A stretch of 64,000 nt of DNA from Aliitabrizicola sp041905595 (GTDB taxonomy: Bacteria > Pseudomonadota > Alphaproteobacteria > Rhodobacterales > Rhodobacteraceae), in assembly GCA_041905595.1 (NCBI GenBank), contig JAYRKT010000015.1, positions 27,109 to 91,108 on the forward strand. Reading direction: 5' to 3'. A program made the position numbers and the translations under genes. The notes beneath the pieces are model-generated. The model was not told where the DNA came from. It searched no databases and saw only the letters and a list, made by a program, of their open reading frames with translations. This document shows, piece after piece, positions 8,960 to 17,192 of this stretch. Position 1 is the first letter of the stretch, and each line of letters begins with the position of its first letter.

Positions 8960-9007
8960 CGTGATTCGATGAAGGCAACTGCCCGCATTCGGACAGAGGG
9001 GACGACG

Positions 9008-11293
9008 ATGACAGACGCTACACGCGAAGCCACCTGCGACTGGACAGTTTCGGGCATGGACTGCGGGTCTTGTGCCACCAAGATCAAGGATGCCGTGGCG
9101 CGGCTGCCGGGAGTCAGCGGCGTCGAAGTCGGCATCATGTCCGAACGCCTGCGCCTGACGCTGGACGAGGGCCGGACCAGCCGCGAGAAGATTGAGTCCA
9201 CGGTTAAGTCGCTAGGCTACGGGATTGCGCCGCGCGCGGCCGGGGCGAAGAAGGACTTCATTCTGCCGGGGGCGCCCCCCGCGACCAACCCGCGCGGCGA
9301 GGATAGCGGAGACGACCACACAAGTCACGACCACGCTACGCAGGCGGAACGGATAGTAAGGTCTGACGACAGCGGCCAAGACAGCCTCGGCCATGTGCAT
9401 GACAACCCCGCCGATCGGGGCAAGCACTGGTATCAGACCGCCAAGGGGCGCTTGGTGATCGTGACCGGCCTGCTCCTTGGGGCCGCCTGGGTTGTGGAAA
9501 CCCTCGCGCCCGAGATCGGTCGCTGGGCCTTCATTGCTGCCTGCCTGATCGGTGTCGCCCCCGTGGCGCATCGTGCCTTCGCCGCGCTACGGATGGGCCA
9601 ACCCTTCACCATCGAAAGCCTGATGACCATCGCGGCCATCGGTGCCTTGATCATCGACGCGGCCGAAGAGGCAGCGCTGGTCGTGTTCCTGTTCGCCGTG
9701 GGCGAGGTGCTGGAAGGCGTGGCCGCGGGCAAGGCGCGGGATGGAATCCGGGCGCTGGCCAACCTCGTGCCCAAGACCGCGCTCCTGGAGATCGGTGGGA
9801 CGACCCGCGAGGTTCCGGCGGCCAGCCTTGCCGTCGGCCAGATGATCCTCGTGCGCCCCGGCGACCGAATGCCCGCCGATGGCGAGATCACCGAGGGCAC
9901 CTCCGGTATCGACGAAAGCCCGGTCACGGGCGAAAGCGTCCCGAAGTCGCGCGGACCGGGGGACTCGGTCTTTGCGGGGGCGATCAATACCGAGGCGGCC
10001 TTGCGCGTGCGCGTCACCAAGGGTCCCGAGGACAACACCATCGCCCGCATCATCCGCCTGGTCGAAGAAGCTGAAGAGTCCCGCGCGCCAACCGAACGCT
10101 TCATCGACCGCTTCAGCCGCTGGTACATGCCCGCCATCGTGGCGGTGGCGGCACTGGTGATCGTGGTGCCGCCGCTGGCCTTTGGTCAGCCATGGGATAC
10201 CTGGATCTATCGCGGGCTGGCTCTGCTCTTGATCGGTTGCCCCTGCGCGCTCGTCATCTCGGTCCCGGCCTCCATCGCCTCGGCCATGTCGACGGGTGCG
10301 AAACGCGGACTGCTGATGAAGGGCGGCGCCGTGATCGAGGCTGCGGCCAAGGTTGGCTGGGTCGCCTTCGACAAGACCGGCACCCTGACGCATGGTCGAC
10401 CGCAGGTCACCGATGTCGTGCCCTTCGGCAGCATCACCGAGGCGGACCTGCTGGCGGTGGCGGCAGGGGTCGAGACGGGGTCGAGCCATCCGCTGGCCAT
10501 CGCCATCCTGAACAAGGCGAAAGAGGCCGGGGTTTCCGCCCTGCCGTCGCGGGATGCCAAGGCTCTGATGGGCAAAGGCGTGGTTGCTACCGTTGGCGAG
10601 GCCTCCGCCTGGGTTGCCTCGCCGCGCTATGCGATGGAGCACGGTGGCCTCGATGGTCTTGGCCTGCGGCAGGCCACGGTGTTCGAGGATGCAGGCAAGA
10701 CCGCTGTCGCTGTCTTCCGCGAAAAGACCCCGCTCGGGCTGATCGCCATGCGGGACGAGCCGCGCGCGGATGCAAAGGAAGCCGTGCGGCAGCTGACGGC
10801 GATGGGAGTCTCTTCGGTCATCTTGACCGGGGACAATCCGCGCACCGCAGCGGCCATTGCCGGGGATCTGGGCCTGAAGTTCGAGGCCGACATGATGCCG
10901 GAGGACAAGCTCGCCTATATTCGCGAGATCGGCGCAAAGGGCGGCGTCATGATGATCGGCGACGGCATCAACGATGCCCCGGCGCTGAAACAGGCGAGTG
11001 TCGGCGTGGCGATGGGGTCGGGCACCGATGTGGCGCTGGAAACCGCCGATGCGGCGATCTTGCGCGACCGGGTGACGGACATTCCCGCCACGATCCGGCT
11101 GTCGCGGGCTGCGATGGCCAACATCCGCCAGAACGTGACCATCGCGCTTGGGCTGAAGGCAGTGTTTCTGGTGACCTCGGTTTTCGGTTTGACCGGCCTA
11201 TGGATTGCGATCCTGGCCGATACCGGGGCAACTGTGCTGGTCACTCTGAATGCGCTGCGCCTGTTGCGGTTCAACCCGGAACGCGAGGCGTGA
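9008..11293 (+). CDS. zntA: Zn/Cd/Pb-exporting P1B-type ATPase
   Basis: A 761-residue heavy-metal P-type ATPase. One N-terminal metal-binding domain carries GMDCGSC (Cys19, Cys22), followed by a His/Asp-rich linker (DDHTSHDHATQ). The transport motif is CPC (Cys411-Cys413), the phosphorylated Asp is Asp455 in DKTGT, and GDGIND marks the hinge. The last helices have LGLKAVFLVT and LADTGATVLVTLNALRLL, the Lys/Asp pair expected in ZntA-type (P1B-2) pumps. I start at the ATG at 9008 because GAGGGG precedes it; the frame extends 13 codons further. It lies directly downstream of a MerR-type promoter and next to an ICMT-like gene. Confidence 0.95.
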   Translation: MTDATREATCDWTVSGMDCGSCATKIKDAVARLPGVSGVEVGIMSERLRLTLDEGRTSREKIESTVKSLGYGIAPRAAGAKKDFILPGAPPATNPRGEDSGDDHTSHDHATQAERIVRSDDSGQDSLGHVHDNPADRGKHWYQTAKGRLVIVTGLLLGAAWVVETLAPEIGRWAFIAACLIGVAPVAHRAFAALRMGQPFTIESLMTIAAIGALIIDAAEEAALVVFLFAVGEVLEGVAAGKARDGIRALANLVPKTALLEIGGTTREVPAASLAVGQMILVRPGDRMPADGEITEGTSGIDESPVTGESVPKSRGPGDSVFAGAINTEAALRVRVTKGPEDNTIARIIRLVEEAEESRAPTERFIDRFSRWYMPAIVAVAALVIVVPPLAFGQPWDTWIYRGLALLLIGCPCALVISVPASIASAMSTGAKRGLLMKGGAVIEAAAKVGWVAFDKTGTLTHGRPQVTDVVPFGSITEADLLAVAAGVETGSSHPLAIAILNKAKEAGVSALPSRDAKALMGKGVVATVGEASAWVASPRYAMEHGGLDGLGLRQATVFEDAGKTAVAVFREKTPLGLIAMRDEPRADAKEAVRQLTAMGVSSVILTGDNPRTAAAIAGDLGLKFEADMMPEDKLAYIREIGAKGGVMMIGDGINDAPALKQASVGVAMGSGTDVALETADAAILRDRVTDIPATIRLSRAAMANIRQNVTIALGLKAVFLVTSVFGLTGLWIAILADTGATVLVTLNALRLLRFNPEREA

Positions 11294-11297
11294 TGCG

Positions 11298-11921
11298 ATG
11301 ATCTCCGGTTTTGGCTGGGTCGCGCTGGCCCTTCTCTTCGGCTATCTCGCGCTATTCTTCTGGGGCAGCGCCTTGGCGGCACCGGCTGCAGGCAAGCCGG
11401 TCTGGCTTTTCGCGCGCGCCACGGGGCGCGACCGGCTGGCCGCCATGGGGTTCCGCGCGGCCTTTGCACTCGCCTTCTTCGGACCACTCCTCTGGCTCGC
11501 CGTGCCCACGCTCCACAAGATCGATCCGCTTTGGACCGAGGCGCGCACCGTCATCCTCGGCCTGATCGGGGTCCTTGTAGCAGGCCTTGGTGCGATGGTG
11601 GCCTTTGCCGCGCAGATGTCGATGGGGTCGTCCTGGCGCGTTGGAGTGGTCGGCGGCGAGACAGGTGAACTGGTTACGGGCGGGCTCTACCGATTTAGTC
11701 GCAATCCAACCTTTGTTGGGCAGGCGGCACTTTTGGCCGGTGTCGCTTTTGCTGTGCCATCCACTCCGAGCATCATTGCGCTGTTACTGTTTCTCTGGTC
11801 GGCCGTGACACAAGTCCGGTCGGAAGAGGCGGCCCTTCGGCACTCAGTCGGGTTGGAGTATGACCGATATGCCGCGTTGGTCCCGCGCTGGATCGGCTTG
11901 AATTGGAGCAAAACCCAATGA
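11298..11921 (+). CDS. Isoprenylcysteine/phospholipid methyltransferase-like membrane protein
   Basis: A 207-residue protein with about five membrane helices. The C-terminal part has the ICMT/PEMT signature: ELVTGGLYRFSRNPTFVGQ, the SAM-binding RNP segment, then EEAALRHSVGLEYDRYAALVPRWI. It begins only four bases after zntA, so the two are co-transcribed. Relatives often follow metal ATPase genes and may methylate lipids or prenylated groups, but the true substrate is unknown. Immediately downstream a tiny ATG overlaps the stop codon (ATGA) and starts a possibly broken membrane peptide. Confidence 0.85.
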   Translation: MISGFGWVALALLFGYLALFFWGSALAAPAAGKPVWLFARATGRDRLAAMGFRAAFALAFFGPLLWLAVPTLHKIDPLWTEARTVILGLIGVLVAGLGAMVAFAAQMSMGSSWRVGVVGGETGELVTGGLYRFSRNPTFVGQAALLAGVAFAVPSTPSIIALLLFLWSAVTQVRSEEAALRHSVGLEYDRYAALVPRWIGLNWSKTQ

Positions 11922-12038
11922 CCGCACGACTGACTTGGATTCGAAACACCGCTATGGCTGACCGGGCTTTGCGCACTGATCGCTGTCTTGATCATCGTGC
12001 TTAACATGAGCCTTATGCGGGCGGTCCAATTCGGCTGA
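11918..12038 (+). pseudogene. Possible frameshifted small membrane peptide
   Basis: An ATG at 11918 overlaps the methyltransferase stop and has GGAG upstream. Its frame (MTARLTWIRNTAMAD) ends after 28 codons at 12004. A neighbouring frame from about 11934 to 12038 reads as a membrane helix (LWLTGLCALIAVLIIVLNMS). Joining the two frames would give a single-helix peptide of about 40 residues, so this may be a small gene with one indel. Weak evidence. Confidence 0.3.
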
Positions 12039-12072
12039 CGCTTCACCGTTGCGTGACGGCGAGAATTGAGCC

Positions 12073-12103
12073 TTGAACCTCAAGTTGCTGGAGGGTTTAG
12101 CCA
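12073..12103 (+). promoter_or_regulatory. MerR-type promoter of the SCO operon
   Basis: TTGAAC (12073-12078) and TAGCCA (12098-12103) have a 19-bp spacer with a partial dyad (ACCTC...GGAGGGT). Over the 31 bases it matches the zntA promoter at about 19 positions, including TTGAA, CT, AGT, GCT, GAG and TTAG, so the same MerR protein may control both. Confidence 0.6.
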
Positions 12104-12130
12104 CGACGCCGAATGAGGAGGTGGAACCGG

Positions 12131-12724
12131 ATGCGATTGACAGGGATGCAGAAAGGTCTGTGGGTAGCGGCGGGGATAGCTGTCCTTGCCTATGCGGCTC
12201 TGCTGGGTGATCCGGACCCGTCACCCGGATTTGTCGCCGAGGCCCCGTTCCGCCCGACCTTTTCCCTGCCGGACGAGACCGGTCGCCTGCTTTCGCCGTC
12301 AGACTTCGGAGGCAAGCATGTTCTTGTCTTCTTCGGCTTCACCAACTGCCCGGATGTCTGCCCGACGACCCTCGCAGAGGTCGCGCAGGTTATGGACGAT
12401 CTTGGCGACGCTGCTGCGTTTGTGCAGCCCCTGTTCATCTCGATCGACCCCGAGCGGGATCGCAGGCTGGGGCTGGCCGAGTTCACGGCGGCGTTCCACC
12501 CGGCGATCATCGGTCTTGCCGGAGACGATGCGCAGACCCGCGCCGCAGCGGACAGTTTCCGCATCCACTTCGCGCGTGAGGACGATGCGACAGCACCCGA
12601 TGGCTACACGATGTCCCACAGCCCCGCGCTCTACCTCATCGGGCCCGACGGCGACTGGTTGCGCCAATTCACCTACGGCACACCCGCTTCCGAAATCCTT
12701 GCCGACCTTCGTTCCAGATTGTGA
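12131..12724 (+). CDS. SCO1/SenC-family copper chaperone 1
   Basis: A 197-residue SCO protein with an N-terminal membrane anchor (residues 8-25) and a periplasmic thioredoxin fold. The copper-binding CxxxC motif is NCPDVCP (Cys73, Cys77) and the third ligand is the His in YTMSHSPALYLI. SCO proteins deliver copper to the CuA site of cytochrome oxidase or act in redox defence. The ATG at 12131 is chosen because AGGAGGTGG precedes it by seven bases. It is first in an operon with a PCuAC chaperone, a second SCO and possibly a DUF411 protein. Confidence 0.93.
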   Translation: MRLTGMQKGLWVAAGIAVLAYAALLGDPDPSPGFVAEAPFRPTFSLPDETGRLLSPSDFGGKHVLVFFGFTNCPDVCPTTLAEVAQVMDDLGDAAAFVQPLFISIDPERDRRLGLAEFTAAFHPAIIGLAGDDAQTRAAADSFRIHFAREDDATAPDGYTMSHSPALYLIGPDGDWLRQFTYGTPASEILADLRSRL

Positions 12725-12729
12725 GATCC

Positions 12730-13203
12730 ATGAAAACCCTTGCCTTCTCCGCCATATTGACCCTGACCGCATCTGCCGCCTTCGCCTGCGAGACGGTCAC
12801 ACTAGGTGATTTGACCATCCAGAACGCCTGGTCGCGCGCCACTATCGGCGCCGGTCGGCCTGGCGTGCTCTATCTCGAGATCACCAACAAGGGTAGCACG
12901 GACGACGCACTGGTAGGGATCGCCACCCCGGCGGCGGGGATGCCGATGCTGCATGAAACCGTGGTCAGCGATGGCGTCGCCTCGATGCCGCATGCCATGA
13001 CTGTGCCGGTCCCAGCAGGTCAGACAGTGGCGCTGGCGCCCGGCGGGTACCACGGGATGCTGATGGATCTGACCGCGGCCCTGAAGGAAGGCGAGACCTT
13101 CCCGGTCACGCTGATGTTCCAGACGGCAGGCGAGGTGACAGTGACCGTCGATGTCCTTTCGATGCGCGCGGAGGGACCGGATTGCGCGGACGCCGGACAG
13201 TAA
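12730..13203 (+). CDS. PCuAC periplasmic copper chaperone
   Basis: A 157-residue exported protein with a signal peptide (KTLAFSAILTLTASAAFA). The copper site of the PCuAC family is visible: Met and His in MPMLHETVVSDG, then ASMPHAM, and YHGMLM further on. PCuAC hands Cu(I) to cytochrome oxidase subunits or to SCO. A GTG at 12721 overlaps the previous stop and is an alternative start, but the ATG at 12730 gives a cleaner signal peptide. It sits between two SCO genes, which fits a copper relay. Confidence 0.93.
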   Translation: MKTLAFSAILTLTASAAFACETVTLGDLTIQNAWSRATIGAGRPGVLYLEITNKGSTDDALVGIATPAAGMPMLHETVVSDGVASMPHAMTVPVPAGQTVALAPGGYHGMLMDLTAALKEGETFPVTLMFQTAGEVTVTVDVLSMRAEGPDCADAGQ

Positions 13204-13787
13204 TCCTCGGCCTCGGCGGAGTTGCGGGCGCCACGGCCTACATGCTCGGTCTCGGCTGGTGGCAAAGCCGCAGCCGCGAAGGGGCAGGCCCGGCGCTGCT
13301 GCCGTTGCCGGTCGTCGAGATGGCGTTCAGCCTCACCGACCACCGCGGTAACCGCGTGACGCCCGCTGACTGGGTCGGCCAACCGACGCTGGCCTTCTTC
13401 GGCTTCACCTGGTGCCCTGATGTCTGCCCGACCACTCTGAGCGACATCTCGCTTTGGCTGGAAGAGCTTGGTCCTGCCGCCGACCGATTGAACGTAGTAT
13501 TCATCACCGTGGATCCCGAACGCGACACTGGACCGGTCTTGTCTGACTATCTGGCGAGCTTTGATCCCCGCATCACAGGGATTACAGGACCGGTGGCAGA
13601 AGTCGAACGCGCCGTCGCAGGATTTCGCGCGCGGTTCGAAAAGGTTCCGCGCGACGGTGGCGATTACACAATGAACCACACCGCCGGCGTGTTCCTGTTC
13701 GACGCGGACGGGCGATTTGCCAGCATCATCGACTATCACGAGGATCGACGCTTTGCCCTGCCCAAGATCCGGCGAGTCCTTGGGTAG
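13182..13787 (+). CDS. SCO1/SenC-family copper chaperone 2
   Basis: A 201-residue SCO protein with an N-terminal membrane helix and the motif FTWCPDVCP (Cys78, Cys82); the His ligand is in YTMNHTAGVFLF. It starts at a TTG inside the preceding gene (22-base overlap), supported by GGAGGGA about six bases upstream. It differs enough from the first SCO to be a distinct paralogue, not a recent duplication. Two SCOs flanking a PCuAC suggest separate copper transfer steps. Confidence 0.9.
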   Translation: MRGRRTVILGLGGVAGATAYMLGLGWWQSRSREGAGPALLPLPVVEMAFSLTDHRGNRVTPADWVGQPTLAFFGFTWCPDVCPTTLSDISLWLEELGPAADRLNVVFITVDPERDTGPVLSDYLASFDPRITGITGPVAEVERAVAGFRARFEKVPRDGGDYTMNHTAGVFLFDADGRFASIIDYHEDRRFALPKIRRVLG

Positions 13788-13926
13788 AAGAGGACGTCCA
13801 TGGTCGACCCTGTTCACAATGAAACTCGGATCGGCGTCTGCCGATCAAGGTTTGCCATCGCACTCAGACACTCGCCGATTGCCCGCAAGACGCTATCTTT
13901 CGCCCAAGACGAAAAGGATGACTGAC

Positions 13927-14394
13927 ATGCTGATCGACCGACGCACGCTTCTTCTCGCAGTTCCCTCTCTTGCCGGTCTTGCTGCCGTGCCCCTGCATGC
14001 GGAGGGCGATCCGGGGATTCATGTCGTCAAGGACCCCGGTTGCCCGTGCTGCAACAGCTGGATCGGCCACCTGCGCGACAACGGTTTCTCGGTCAGCTTC
14101 GAGGAACGCAGCATCGAGGATCTGGCAGCGTTCAAGCGCGAACGTGGTATCTCGGACGCGCTTGCCTCCTGCCACACCGCAACGACGGCCGACTATACCC
14201 TCGAGGGCCACGTCCCGGCTGCCGACATCCGTCGGCTGCTGTCCGAACGTCCTGATGCGATCGGGCTGGCAGTCCCTGGCATGCCTTACGGCTCGCCCGG
14301 GATGGGGCCGGAAGGCGAAAGGGACGCCTATGACGTGATCCTGATCCGCCGGGATGGGACGACCGAGGTCTTCACGAGCTATCCTGCTGCCTGA
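13927..14394 (+). CDS. DUF411 periplasmic metal-binding protein
   Basis: A 155-residue exported protein. A twin-arginine-like N-terminus (IDRRTLLLAVPSLAGLAA) is followed by the DUF411 core KDPGCPCCNSWIGHL with Cys39, Cys41 and Cys42, and later GHVPAADIRRLL and PGMPYGSPGM. DUF411 proteins accompany copper and silver resistance genes and probably bind metal in the periplasm; their exact role is not known. The ATG at 13927 has AAAGGA upstream. It follows the SCO operon by about 140 bases on the same strand. Confidence 0.88.
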   Translation: MLIDRRTLLLAVPSLAGLAAVPLHAEGDPGIHVVKDPGCPCCNSWIGHLRDNGFSVSFEERSIEDLAAFKRERGISDALASCHTATTADYTLEGHVPAADIRRLLSERPDAIGLAVPGMPYGSPGMGPEGERDAYDVILIRRDGTTEVFTSYPAA

Positions 14395-14778
14395 TCACTG
14401 ATGCGGCGCGGCCCCGGTTGCGATGGCCCAGTGATGGGCCTGGTGGTGCATGCCGACCGTCATGACACCGATGAAGCCGAGCGCACGGATTTGCGCCGCG
14501 TCGCCCGTCACGGTCAGGTCCGCGCCTGTTGACGTGGCGACCGCGCCGTAGCGCCACCCGGACGGATCGTCCATCGTCGCCGCGTGCGCCGTGACCATCC
14601 GCTGGATAGAGGCGACCACGTTGGCATCGTCCGAGGTGACCGAAAAGACGGCACCCTCCGGCACCTCCGCCACCGCAACTTCGCTGCGTAGCGTCACGTT
14701 GTCCATGTCGATCAGGTGCTGGCGCAGGGCCTCGATATCGACGCGGGTCCAGTCAGTCGCGGGGTCGGCGCGCAACAT
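14395..14778 (-). CDS. Conserved hypothetical protein, 5' end lost
   Basis: The frame encodes ADPATDWTRVDIEALRQHL and continues to GVMTVGMHHQAHHWAIATG, ending at 14395. I list the ATG at 14778, but coding-like sequence (TFAAIGEIVG) continues upstream to about 14813, where it meets the remnant of an unrelated gene on the other strand. The natural start is therefore probably missing. Similar proteins occur near copper genes in Rhodobacteraceae, but I cannot assign a function. The His-rich end (MHHQAHHW) could bind metal. Confidence 0.55.
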   Translation of the reverse strand: MLRADPATDWTRVDIEALRQHLIDMDNVTLRSEVAVAEVPEGAVFSVTSDDANVVASIQRMVTAHAATMDDPSGWRYGAVATSTGADLTVTGDAAQIRALGFIGVMTVGMHHQAHHWAIATGAAPHQ

Positions 14779-14812
14779 GCCAACGATCTCGCCAATCGCG
14801 GCGAAGGTGCCC

Positions 14813-15190
14813 GCCGAAGCCTCTGCCTATGCCGCACGCACCCACTGCTGGGCCGTGGCCGTGGGCAGCACCGAGGCGCGAGCGCTGCCGCTGGTCTCTT
14901 TCCACGCCCGAATTCGGCAGGACTCCGTTCTTGCGGCGGGATGGGCCGCGCAGGAGGCCCGTTTCCGCGTCGAGGTGCGGTCCTTCCCGACCGTCAGCGC
15001 ACGGCTCGACGCCTGGCTGAGCGACGGGAATGCCCTTCCCGGCAAGGGCCAACTGCAAGGCGTTGCCGCCGAGATCGGCGTGTCACGAGAGGCGCTTTAC
15101 CGTGAACTGGCCCGCCACCGGGCCGTGATGCCGCCGCAAAGCCGTGACATCACGCCGCCCTCGGCCAGCGGCTGTGCAGGTCGTCGATGA
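14813..15190 (+). pseudogene. Crp/Fnr regulator remnant, N-terminal half missing
   Basis: From about 14813 the rightward frame reads as the C-terminal half of a Crp/Fnr-family regulator: the end of the cyclic-nucleotide fold (ARTHCWAVAVG), the long dimer helix and the DNA-binding helix-turn-helix GVAAEIGVSREALYRELARHR is split here as GVAAEIGVSREALY and RELARHR. The ligand-binding N-terminus is absent because the sequence upstream of 14813 belongs to a truncated gene on the opposite strand. No plausible start codon leads into it. It overlaps the end of the MFS gene by 41 bases. Confidence 0.75.
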
Positions 15191-16457
15191 CGATGGGATG
15201 GGCGTGATGCGGCGCGTGTTCGGCCAGATGCGGGTGATCGGGCGGAAGGCCCGGATGATCGTGAGCCAAGACAGCCTGATCGTCGGAGGGCCAGAGGCGC
15301 AGCACGGCCGCCACCCCGACCGCGCCGATGATGGCGAGGACAATCGCCGCCACCGAAAGCCCCGCGCCGGCACCAATCCAGCCTGCAAGCGGGTAGGTCA
15401 CCAGCCAGCAGGCGTGGGACAGGGCGAACTGCGCAGCAAACACGGCGCCGCGGTCGGCTTCGCGCGCAGAGCGGTTGACGATTCGACCGATGGGCGTCTG
15501 TGTCAGCGAGAAGCCAAAGCCGATTGCGGCCCAGAGCGCGATCAACGCTGAAAGGCTGGCAACGAATGGAACCAGGGCCACGCCTGCGACCATCAGGGTC
15601 GCACCGCCGATCATCACCGGCCTGTCGGTAAGCCGCTCGAGGAAGCGCGGCAGAAGGAAGGCCGCCAGCATCGAGCCCGCGCCGAAGCCTGCGAATGCCA
15701 GCGCCACGGCCTCCTCGCCCAAGCCGAGGCGGGCTTGCACCAGCACCACGGTGTTCACATAGATCATTGCGCCTGCGGCGGCGACCGACGCCTCCATCAC
15801 CAACAGCCCGCGCAGACGCGGGGTGCGGTTGTAGATTCGGATTCCCTTGGTCACATCCGCCCAGAAATGGCCGGGCGTCCCCGCCGCCCGAGAGGGCAAC
15901 CGCGCGGTCACGACCAGCATCGCCGAGGCGACGAAGCCCGCGACGGTGCCCACAAACAGCACCGGGAAGCTGACGACGGTGAGTAGCAGCGCCGCCAGCA
16001 TGGGCGAGGCCAACTGCTCCAGATCCTCGGCCAGTCGCAGCAGCGACAGCGCGTTGGTGTAGTCGTCCTCGTCCTTGAGCACATCGGGGATCACCGCCTG
16101 GAAGGCCGGGGTGAAGCCGGCCGAGGCCGCTTGCAGCAGGAAGATCAGCACATAGACCTGCCAGACCTCGGTCACGAAGGGCAGAAAGGCGATCACGCCC
16201 GCCCGGATCAGGTCCAGCGCCACCAGAAACGCCCGGCGCGGCAGGCGTTCGGCAATCGCCGCCGCCACCGGGGCCAGCGTCACATAGGCCACCATCTTGA
16301 TCGCCAGCGCCGTGCCCAGAACAGCACCCGCGTTGTCGCCCGCGAGCTGCCAGGCCAGAAGCCCCAGCGCCACCGTGGCCAGCCCTGTGCCCAGCAGTGC
16401 CACGAGTTGCGCGGCAAACAGGTGGCGGAAGGTCGGATTGCGGAGGGTGGACAGCAT
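15150..16457 (-). CDS. NreB-like MFS metal exporter with His-rich tail
   Basis: A 435-residue major facilitator protein with about 12 membrane helices (from LFAAQLVALLGTGLATVALG to LSVAAIVLAIIGAVGVAAVL). The C-terminal 40 residues are strongly His-rich (DHDHPGLPPDHPHLAEH and APHHAHP), the hallmark of NreB-type nickel exporters. It is preceded, one base away, by an RcnR/CsoR-family repressor gene, as in nreAB. Nickel or cobalt efflux is therefore the likely role, by family resemblance. Its end overlaps the Crp/Fnr remnant. Confidence 0.85.
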   Translation of the reverse strand: MLSTLRNPTFRHLFAAQLVALLGTGLATVALGLLAWQLAGDNAGAVLGTALAIKMVAYVTLAPVAAAIAERLPRRAFLVALDLIRAGVIAFLPFVTEVWQVYVLIFLLQAASAGFTPAFQAVIPDVLKDEDDYTNALSLLRLAEDLEQLASPMLAALLLTVVSFPVLFVGTVAGFVASAMLVVTARLPSRAAGTPGHFWADVTKGIRIYNRTPRLRGLLVMEASVAAAGAMIYVNTVVLVQARLGLGEEAVALAFAGFGAGSMLAAFLLPRFLERLTDRPVMIGGATLMVAGVALVPFVASLSALIALWAAIGFGFSLTQTPIGRIVNRSAREADRGAVFAAQFALSHACWLVTYPLAGWIGAGAGLSVAAIVLAIIGAVGVAAVLRLWPSDDQAVLAHDHPGLPPDHPHLAEHAPHHAHPIVIDDLHSRWPRAA

Positions 16458-16458
16458 C

Positions 16459-16716
16459 TCAGAGCAGCTTCGTCAGGGCCTTGATCTCGGCCAGGTCGTG
16501 ATCGCCCCCTGCCGTGAGGCAATGGTCGATATGGTCATGGATCAGCGCCCGCTTCGCCTCGGCCACCGCGCGCTCGACAGCGTGAAGTTGTGTCGCAAGA
16601 TCGACGCAGGGCCGCCCTTCCTCAATCATCCCGATCACGCGGCGCAGGTGCCCCTCGGCGCGCTTCAGCCGGGTGGCGATAGCAGTGTGGCTTGCGTGTG
16701 TATGATCTTCTGGCAT
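16459..16716 (-). CDS. RcnR/CsoR-family metal-sensing repressor
   Basis: An 85-residue all-helical repressor of the CsoR/RcnR family. Likely metal ligands are Cys37 (GRPC), His60-Asp-His62 and His65-Cys66, with further His near the N-terminus (DHTHASH). This pattern resembles the nickel/cobalt sensors (RcnR, NreA, DmeR) more than copper CsoR. It is co-transcribed with the His-tailed MFS gene. A perfect G/C-tract palindrome (16728-16744) lies just upstream and is shared with the divergent His-rich gene, so both directions are probably repressed until metal binds. Confidence 0.9.
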   Translation of the reverse strand: MPEDHTHASHTAIATRLKRAEGHLRRVIGMIEEGRPCVDLATQLHAVERAVAEAKRALIHDHIDHCLTAGGDHDLAEIKALTKLL

Positions 16717-16727
16717 ATATCCAGCCT

Positions 16728-16744
16728 ATCCCCCTAGGGGGGAT
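16728..16744. promoter_or_regulatory. RcnR/CsoR-type operator
   Basis: ATCCCCC-TAG-GGGGGAT is a perfect 7+7 palindrome in the gap between the repressor gene and the His-rich gene. Runs of G and C in this arrangement are the known operator form of the RcnR/CsoR family. Confidence 0.8.
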
Positions 16745-16784
16745 GAGGCAAGAAGCTAAGCGGGGTCAACCCCGAAGGACAACG

Positions 16785-17138
16785 ATGCAGGCACGGCAAC
16801 CGACATGGCGGGGGATCAGGACGCTTTGGGCGGCCCTATGTTTTGCCATTTCGCTGGCAGTCGCACCCGCCATCGAAGCGGTCAAGCATGGTCCCGGAGC
16901 CGTGTCTGCCGAAGCCGATCACCGGGCCTATCACGCCGAGCATGGCCATTCGCACGACATTGCCGGGTCGGATCATCACGACTCGAGCGACCACGATCAT
17001 GTAGGCGCGGCGCTGCTCGCATCACCAGGGGCGGAAGTGCCGCCGCCACCCTTGCGGACGCTGCGCCCCGGTTCCCTTGCTGCGGATGGCACGATCCGCG
17101 ACGGGCCGCGACGGCCACCCCGCCTGACGTTGATCTGA
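16785..17138 (+). CDS. Small His-rich secreted protein
   Basis: A 117-residue protein from the ATG at 16785 (AAGGA upstream), with a signal peptide or anchor (residues 15-35) and a His/Asp-rich centre (YHAEHGHSHDIAGSDHHD). It ends RRPPRLTLI. Two other small secreted proteins in the window (60878-61180, 61928-62302) have the same plan and end PPPRHIL and PPPRTLT. This plan resembles CopL/CzcI-like proteins that accompany metal exporters, but the resemblance is architectural only. It is first in an operon with HupE/UreJ and an anchored protein, downstream of the RcnR-type operator. Confidence 0.75.
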   Translation: MQARQPTWRGIRTLWAALCFAISLAVAPAIEAVKHGPGAVSAEADHRAYHAEHGHSHDIAGSDHHDSSDHDHVGAALLASPGAEVPPPPLRTLRPGSLAADGTIRDGPRRPPRLTLI

Positions 17139-17192
17139 GCCGCCGCCCCAAGCGGGCGGTCCGACAGTTCCATCAGTCAGGATAATCCAAAC

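Noticed and set aside
10192..11301. A 369-codon rightward frame inside zntA
   Set aside because: It is the +1 frame of the ATPase with Gly/Arg-rich composition; no motif or ribosome site.
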